A stretch of DNA of 64,000 bases from Streptomyces malachitofuscus (GTDB taxonomy: Bacteria > Actinomycetota > Actinomycetes > Streptomycetales > Streptomycetaceae), in assembly GCF_014650055.1 (NCBI RefSeq), contig NZ_BMUF01000001.1, positions 186,001-250,000 of the forward strand, in the 5' to 3' direction. Below, piece by piece: positions 59,109 through 64,000 of the stretch; position 1 is the first letter of the stretch, and each line of letters starts with the position of its first letter. The notes beneath the pieces were generated by a model, which worked only from the letters and a program-made list of their open reading frames with translations, was not told the origin of the DNA and searched no databases. A program made the translations under genes and the position numbers.

Positions 59109-62100
59109 TTATGCCTTCGGGCCAACCGGCACGCCCATGATCTCGCGGGCGTGGCGGCTGGGGACCAGGCCCAGGTGCCAGGCCTGCCAGCCGGATTCGA
59201 GGGTGACCCCCCGTTCCAGGAGGAGCCGGTAGGCCTCCACGCAGTCGGTCAGTTTGGCGTCGCGGGCGGTGTGGGTGGCGCGGGCGAGCTGGGACAGTTC
59301 CTCCTGGGCCACCGCCGTACCGACCTCCGTGCCGCCCGGTGCCGCGTACGGCAGCAGCGTGCAGCGCAGGAAGCGCGCCCAGTCCTCCCCGCGCCGGTCG
59401 CCGTAGGAAGCGAACAGGGACACCGCCTCGTCGCACAGGGCGAGGGCCCCCGGCGTTCGCGCGTTGCCCGCGTCGACCACCGCCAGCTCCAGGCAGGTCC
59501 ACGCCTCGCCGTGCGCCACCCCGATCCGCTGGAAGTCGGCGCGCGCGTCCACGAGGAGCTGCCGGGCGAATCCGGAGTTGCGCAGTGACCCGGTCCGGGC
59601 GGCCCGCTGGTCCCGGGTCACCCGCGCCGAATGGTGCCGGGCGCAGGCCAGGCCGTAGACGTCCCGCATGCGCGAGAACATGGTGCGGGCGCGTTCCAGC
59701 TCGCGCACCGCGCGGTCCAGGTCACCGGTCTCCTCCAGGGCCTGGCCCAGGTAGTACAGCGTCCACGCCTCGCCCCGCGCGTCCTCGTTGTCCCGGTGCC
59801 GGGCGGCGGCCCGGCGCAGCTCCTCCACCGCCGGAGAGGCGTCACCGTCCACGAGCCGGGCGCGCGCCAGCTCCGTCAGCGCCCACGCCTCACCGCGGGC
59901 GTCTCGGGTACGGCCGTACAGCTCCAGGGCCGTACGCAGCTCGCTCTCCGCGCGCGGCACGTCGCCCATCCGCAGGTTCAGCTGTCCGAGCTGGAAGTGC
60001 GCCCACGCCTGCCCGTGCACGGACTCGCCCGCGCGGTGCAGCACCAGCGACTCGGTGAGCAGGTCCAGCGACTCGGCCAGCCGGGCGCGGTCCCGCTCCA
60101 CCGCCGCCAGCGCGTGCATCGTCCAGGCGCGGTCCGTGGCCAGCTCGGGCGCGGCCTGCAGATCCAGCGCCTCCCGCAGCCTGGCCGACGCCTCCGTCAG
60201 GTTGCCCTGGTGGTGCAGCGTGATCCCCAGCGAGGTCAGCGCCCGCGCCGCGCCCGCGTTGTGATGCGCCTCCCGGTACAGGTCCACCACGGACGTCAGC
60301 GTGGTCCGCGCCTTGTCCAGCTCGCCCAGCTGCCGCGCCGCGATACCCGTGCGCCACTGCACCGACCGCACCAGCAGCCCCTCGTCGACGGCCTGCGCCA
60401 GCTCGCTGATCTCACCCAGCCGGTAGAGGTCGCCGCGCAGCAGGCAGTAGTCGCACAGCGCGCCGAGCAGGTTCTGCACCGCTCCCCGGTCCACGCCCTC
60501 CGCGTGCCGCAGCGCCGCCGTGATGAAGCTCGACTCGTCGTCCAGCCAGCGCAGCGCCTCGTCCAGCGAGGTGAAGCCGTACGGGCTGAAGCGGTCCGAG
60601 CGCGTCGACATGTTGCCGTCGACCAGCCGGAGCACCGAGTCGGCCAGCTCGGCGTAGTTCACGATCAGCCGTTCCTGTGCCGCCGAGCGCTCGTCGGGGT
60701 CCTCCTCGTCGAGGAGCCGCGCCAGCGCGAACGCGCGGACGAGGTCGTGCAGCCGGTAGCGGCTGTGCCGTACGCGGTCGATCAGCCCGGCGCGGTTCAG
60801 CGCGACCAGGTGCCGGGTCGCCTCGGCCTCGTCGGTGGCCAGGAGCGCCGCAGCGGCCGCCGCACCCAGTGAGGCCCGGCCGGCCAGCGCGAGCCGGCGC
60901 AGCAGCCGCCGCAGGATCTCCGGCTGGTCGGTGTAGCGCAGCCACAGGGCCCGCTCGACGGGCTCGACGGGCCCGTAGGCACCCAGGTCGGTGGCGAGTG
61001 CGAGCGGCGAGCGCGGGCCCAGGGCCGCGCCCACGGCCCGCAGAGCCAGCGGCAGGCCTCCGCACAGCTCCCGGACCCGCTCGGCGGACTCGGCGTCGTA
61101 CGGTCCCGAGGAGTCCTGCGCGGCGGCCGCGAGCAGCTCCTCCGCGCCGGCCGCGTCCAGCGGCTCCACCGGCACCTGGTACACCCGGGCCGGCAGATCG
61201 TCGGGCAGTCCGAGGGGTGAGCGGGAGGTGACCAGTACCAGGCTGTCGGAGCGCTCCGGTATCAGGGTGCGGACCTGCTGCGGATCGGAGGCGTCGTCCA
61301 GCACGACGGTGACCGGCATCCCGGTCAGATGCTGGTGGTACAGCTCGCTGAGCCGCTTGACCTGCTGGTCCGGGGACGACCGCTCGCGGAAGAGCAGCTG
61401 TTCGCGCGGCGCCCCCAGCCGGTTCAGCAGATGCAGCAGCGCGTCCCGGGTGGACAGCGGGGGCTCACCGGGGCTGTCACCGCGCAGGTCGACGACACAG
61501 GCCCCGCGGAAGTAGTCCCTCAGCTCGTGCGCGGCGCGCACCGCGAGGGTCGTACGGCCGCTGCCGGACGCCCCGTGCAGCACCACCACCGTGGGCCGGG
61601 TCTCCGTACTGGCGCGGGCCGCCTGCACCCACTGCCGGATCCGCCCCATCTCCTGCCGCCGGCCCGCGAAGGGGCCCAGCGGTTCGGGCAGCTGCCCGAA
61701 GGACTGCTCCAGCACGCTGCGCCCGCGGGCCGCCGCGCTCTTGTCGCTGCCGCGCAGCCGGGGTCCGGTCTTCGTCGGCCCCGTGGACGCGGCGAGCACC
61801 CGCTGCTGGTCCAGGAAGGGGCGGATGCCGCGCACCTCCAGCGCCGTCAGCCACTGCAGCCTCAGCTGCTCCGGCCCGCCCGGCTGGCTCACCGCCCCGG
61901 CCCGGTGATGGGCGGCGGGCACATGGGAGCCGGCCACCTTCACCACGGTCGTCGCCGCGCCGACGACTCCGACGGCCACGCCCGCGCCCAGTGCCGTCCC
62001 GGTGCCCGTACCGAGCGCCATGTCGGCGGCGACGGCCGCCAGCCCCGCGACCCCGGCCACCAGCAGCGGCGTCCCGGCGCCCTCGCGCGCGTAGCGCTGC

Positions 62101-62309
62101 CGGAAGGTGAGCTGTCCGGCCGCCGCCTCGTCCAGGGCGCGTGTGTACGCCTCGTACTCCTCGGCCGCCGTCTCCGCCATCGCGTCCAGCGCGCCGCGCG
62201 CCCGCGTCAGCAGCACCTTGCCGTCCGTGCGCCCGCCCGACCGGCGCACCTCTTCCTCCACGGCCCGCGCCAGCAACCGCTCGGCATCAGCCCGGTGACC
62301 GTCCCTCAT
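59109..62309 (-). CDS. STAND NTPase with N-terminal membrane helices and TPR array
   Basis: A 1066-residue protein. A helical N-terminal domain is followed by two membrane helices at about 80-126. An NB-ARC-type NTPase at about 205-480 has Walker A Gly246-A-S-G-S-G-Arg252-Thr-Thr (Lys replaced by Arg), Walker B VTVVLDD with Asp338-Asp339, sensor LVLVTSRSPL and GLPLAL. A winged-helix-like region follows, then about 12 TPR-like repeats from 600 to 1040 (AWAHFQLGQLNLRMGD, AWTLYYLGQALEETGD). AfsR-like organisation without a DNA-binding domain. ATG 62309 follows GGGGA. Possible signalling or defence role; no direct evidence. Confidence 0.88.
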   Translation of the reverse strand: MRDGHRADAERLLARAVEEEVRRSGGRTDGKVLLTRARGALDAMAETAAEEYEAYTRALDEAAAGQLTFRQRYAREGAGTPLLVAGVAGLAAVAADMALGTGTGTALGAGVAVGVVGAATTVVKVAGSHVPAAHHRAGAVSQPGGPEQLRLQWLTALEVRGIRPFLDQQRVLAASTGPTKTGPRLRGSDKSAAARGRSVLEQSFGQLPEPLGPFAGRRQEMGRIRQWVQAARASTETRPTVVVLHGASGSGRTTLAVRAAHELRDYFRGACVVDLRGDSPGEPPLSTRDALLHLLNRLGAPREQLLFRERSSPDQQVKRLSELYHQHLTGMPVTVVLDDASDPQQVRTLIPERSDSLVLVTSRSPLGLPDDLPARVYQVPVEPLDAAGAEELLAAAAQDSSGPYDAESAERVRELCGGLPLALRAVGAALGPRSPLALATDLGAYGPVEPVERALWLRYTDQPEILRRLLRRLALAGRASLGAAAAAALLATDEAEATRHLVALNRAGLIDRVRHSRYRLHDLVRAFALARLLDEEDPDERSAAQERLIVNYAELADSVLRLVDGNMSTRSDRFSPYGFTSLDEALRWLDDESSFITAALRHAEGVDRGAVQNLLGALCDYCLLRGDLYRLGEISELAQAVDEGLLVRSVQWRTGIAARQLGELDKARTTLTSVVDLYREAHHNAGAARALTSLGITLHHQGNLTEASARLREALDLQAAPELATDRAWTMHALAAVERDRARLAESLDLLTESLVLHRAGESVHGQAWAHFQLGQLNLRMGDVPRAESELRTALELYGRTRDARGEAWALTELARARLVDGDASPAVEELRRAAARHRDNEDARGEAWTLYYLGQALEETGDLDRAVRELERARTMFSRMRDVYGLACARHHSARVTRDQRAARTGSLRNSGFARQLLVDARADFQRIGVAHGEAWTCLELAVVDAGNARTPGALALCDEAVSLFASYGDRRGEDWARFLRCTLLPYAAPGGTEVGTAVAQEELSQLARATHTARDAKLTDCVEAYRLLLERGVTLESGWQAWHLGLVPSRHAREIMGVPVGPKA

Positions 62310-62386
62310 GTCACGTCCCCCTCCGGCGGCAACTCCTTTGCCTACGAGTGTCCTTCGGACGGGGCGTGGGCGCGAGGGGGCGACGA

Positions 62387-63547
62387 TCACCGTTGCACGC
62401 CGGTTGCCTTCCCGACGGCTGCCGGGTGCGTTCCGGGGACTTCGTCCTCCCTCGCCCGTTCGCCGGACGGGAGGCCGGCGGTCACTTTGTCGAGCTCGTC
62501 ATGGGGAGGTGCGTCGCCGGTGTCGGAGTCCGGGGTGCCGGAGGTCCCCGGCGCGTCCTTTCCGCCGGGGTCGTTCCCGCCGGGGCCGCTCCCGGTCCAC
62601 CGTCGCATCACCCGCCGGCGCGCGCGGCGAGCGAGCGTGAGCGTCCGTTCGATGCCACCGCTGAGAAAGATGAGATCGCAGGCCACCATGGTCAGCGCGA
62701 AGCTCGTCAGCCCCATGAGCACGGCGATGGACAGGTGGAACCCGATCGAGACCAGGGCCGCCCACGGGCGCACGCGCCGCACGAGGATGCCGAGGGGGAA
62801 GTAGACCTGGAAGAGGACGGAGGAGTAGGTGGCCGCGTAGACCAGCGTGTCGCTGCCGTAGACGTACTCGGACACGCCGGGCAGGGTGAACTCGGGGAGC
62901 CGCAGGATGTAGAAGAGCGCGGTGCCGTCCTGCCACACCTGCCCCTGCACCTTGTACAGCCCGCTGACCATGTAGACCAGACAGATCTGCACGCCGATCG
63001 CGACGACTCCGAGGTTGTGCAGGGGCGTCGAGACGGCCCGTACTCCGCCGGGCAGGCGTCGCGCCAGTCGGCGTGCCGTACCCGTCGAGCAGGCCAGCCG
63101 GTCGTAGCAACGGGTCAGCATCAGCATGGGGATGACGAGGTACGCGAGGTTCTCGCCGCCGTCGAGCAGCACCGTCTGCCGCTGGTAGATCGACCAGAGG
63201 AACACCCAGTGGACGGCCAGTCCGCACCGTCCGCCGATACCCAGCATGACGGCCAGCGCGATGAGTGCCCCCGCGTGGAAGACGAGGTCGGACCAGAGGG
63301 GAGCGGAGCTCCAGGAGTAGAGGCTGAAGGTCCCCGAGGCGTGGAGCTGGTCGACGAACTCGTCGTGGGGCAGAACGCCGTCGGGGCCGAAGAGGTACCG
63401 GCGGTCGCTGTACTGGCTCACGTAGTACATGAAGCACACGAAGCCCAGAAGGGCTCGCGCGGCGGATACGCCGAGCACGCTCACCGGACGGCTGGACCAG
63501 TCGTCGAGGGCGGAGAAGGGGGAGGAGAGAAGCTTGCCGGCCTTCAT
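62387..63547 (-). CDS. HTTM-domain membrane protein (SdpB/vitamin K carboxylase-like)
   Basis: A 386-residue polytopic protein with about seven membrane segments and the HTTM pattern: VSAARALLGFVCFMYYVSQY, RRYLFGPDGVLPHDEFVD, then LYKVQGQVWQDGTALFYILR near 190-210 and YFPLGILVRRVRPWA. The family includes vitamin K-dependent gamma-carboxylases and SdpB of the Bacillus Sdp toxin-maturation system. A soluble tail of about 80 residues is Gly/Asp/Pro-rich. The ATG at 63547 overlaps the DUF5819 stop by four bases (ATGA), so they form one unit. Substrate unknown. Confidence 0.85.
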   Translation of the reverse strand: MKAGKLLSSPFSALDDWSSRPVSVLGVSAARALLGFVCFMYYVSQYSDRRYLFGPDGVLPHDEFVDQLHASGTFSLYSWSSAPLWSDLVFHAGALIALAVMLGIGGRCGLAVHWVFLWSIYQRQTVLLDGGENLAYLVIPMLMLTRCYDRLACSTGTARRLARRLPGGVRAVSTPLHNLGVVAIGVQICLVYMVSGLYKVQGQVWQDGTALFYILRLPEFTLPGVSEYVYGSDTLVYAATYSSVLFQVYFPLGILVRRVRPWAALVSIGFHLSIAVLMGLTSFALTMVACDLIFLSGGIERTLTLARRARRRVMRRWTGSGPGGNDPGGKDAPGTSGTPDSDTGDAPPHDELDKVTAGLPSGERAREDEVPGTHPAAVGKATGVQR

Positions 63548-64000
63548 CGCAGAACGCTCGCCTTCCGCCAGGGGAAGTCGTAGACCTCCACTTTGCCCTC
63601 GTCCGGGTCCCCCTCCGGCGTATTCCTCTTGGACCACGGGGGGAGTTGGTGGATGTACATCCGTACCTGGACGGCTCGCACGTCTCCGTCGCACGCCTGC
63701 GGCATCTGCGTCAGGGAGTAGCGGGACAGGAAGGTGATCGTCTCGCTCCGGGACCTCTTCTCGTGAGGCATCAGCGGCATCAAGGGCTTCTTGTCGTTCT
63801 GGGCGTCGATGCGCATCCGGTTCAGCAGTTCGTCGCTGTTGTTGAACTCCTGGACGGGGCCGCTGACCAGCCGTGCCATGCGGGAGGGGAAGAACCTGCT
63901 GTCCTGCGTGCTCTTGATGTACGGGGTGGTGACGTCGTAGTACTCGGTGACCGTGCTGTCGGCGCACCGGGCACGGGCCACGATGCCCCGGTCGTCGGTG
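63544..64000 (-). CDS. DUF5819-like partner of the HTTM protein (5' end missing)
   Basis: The frame is open to the window edge, so only the C-terminal 151 residues are visible. They contain YYDVTTPYIKSTQDSRFFPS near the start and a conserved-looking end (QVRMYIHQLPPWSKRNTPEG, then VEVYDFPWRKASVLR). I match it to DUF5819 proteins that regularly precede HTTM genes, like SdpA before SdpB. Presumably an N-terminal membrane helix lies outside. Translational coupling with the HTTM gene indicates a two-component complex. Confidence 0.75.
   Translation of the reverse strand, partial: TDDRGIVARARCADSTVTEYYDVTTPYIKSTQDSRFFPSRMARLVSGPVQEFNNSDELLNRMRIDAQNDKKPLMPLMPHEKRSRSETITFLSRYSLTQMPQACDGDVRAVQVRMYIHQLPPWSKRNTPEGDPDEGKVEVYDFPWRKASVLR

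Overview
The window is 64 kb of a Streptomyces chromosome. Codons are overwhelmingly G/C-ending, coding is dense on both strands, and the gene order (cdd-deoA, add, afsQ2-afsQ1/sigQ, deoC, accA2, pccB-accE/birA, cya, hutH, ilvA, greA, mca) matches the conserved core of S. coelicolor-type genomes as I remember it. I see no rRNA, tRNA, CRISPR array, transposase, integrase or phage gene. Coordinates and start codons come from reading the sequence; family names come from motif recognition without a database search.

Layout. 1-2.5 kb: end of a nucleoside-type ABC permease, then cdd and deoA. 2.5-8.4 kb: AEC carrier, STAS-like protein, SigG/SigJ-like ECF sigma factor, MFS carrier with divergent LysR regulator, and an alpha/beta-hydrolase-like protein lacking its nucleophile. 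8.5-9.7 kb: add. 9.8-16.5 kb: the afsQ1-afsQ2-lipoprotein operon divergent from sigQ, bracketed by two small secreted proteins. 16.6-27.1 kb: pseudo-ALDH/ALDH/deoC operon, PH-domain protein, phosphohexo/pentomutase, purine nucleoside phosphorylase, LpdA, DeoR-family regulator. 27.6-34 kb: acyl-CoA carboxylase biotin subunit, Maf, a 42-residue membrane protein, pccB-accE and birA. 34.5-46 kb: class III adenylate cyclase, enoyl-CoA hydratase, GAF-GGDEF protein, hutH, a LAXTG surface protein, L,D-transpeptidase and a large subtilase. 46-58.9 kb: XRE regulator/alcohol dehydrogenase pair, a DUF6247-like gene with a nonsense-interrupted toxin-like partner, gamma-family PLP enzyme, small sigma factor, MarR regulator, ilvA, DrrAB-type exporter, greA and mca. 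59-64 kb: a membrane-anchored STAND NTPase and an HTTM/DUF5819 pair that runs off the window.

How the genes work together. Uptake, deamination (cdd, add), phosphorolysis (deoA, PNP), sugar-phosphate isomerisation (mutase), aldol cleavage (deoC) and acetaldehyde oxidation (ALDH pair) form a nucleoside catabolic route. Three of its promoters (add, deoC, PNP) carry the same perfect palindrome CTACGCGCGTAG over or beside the core promoter, which points to one repressor. The carboxylase subunits AccA2, PccB and AccE lie within 6 kb of the ligase BirA that would biotinylate AccA2.

The most interesting items are the shared operator, the interrupted toxin-like gene, the split ALDH16-like pair, the 16-bp palindrome ahead of the 42-residue gene, the composite intergenic repeats at 22.5, 27.4 and 34.1 kb, and the STAND NTPase whose Walker A lysine is arginine.
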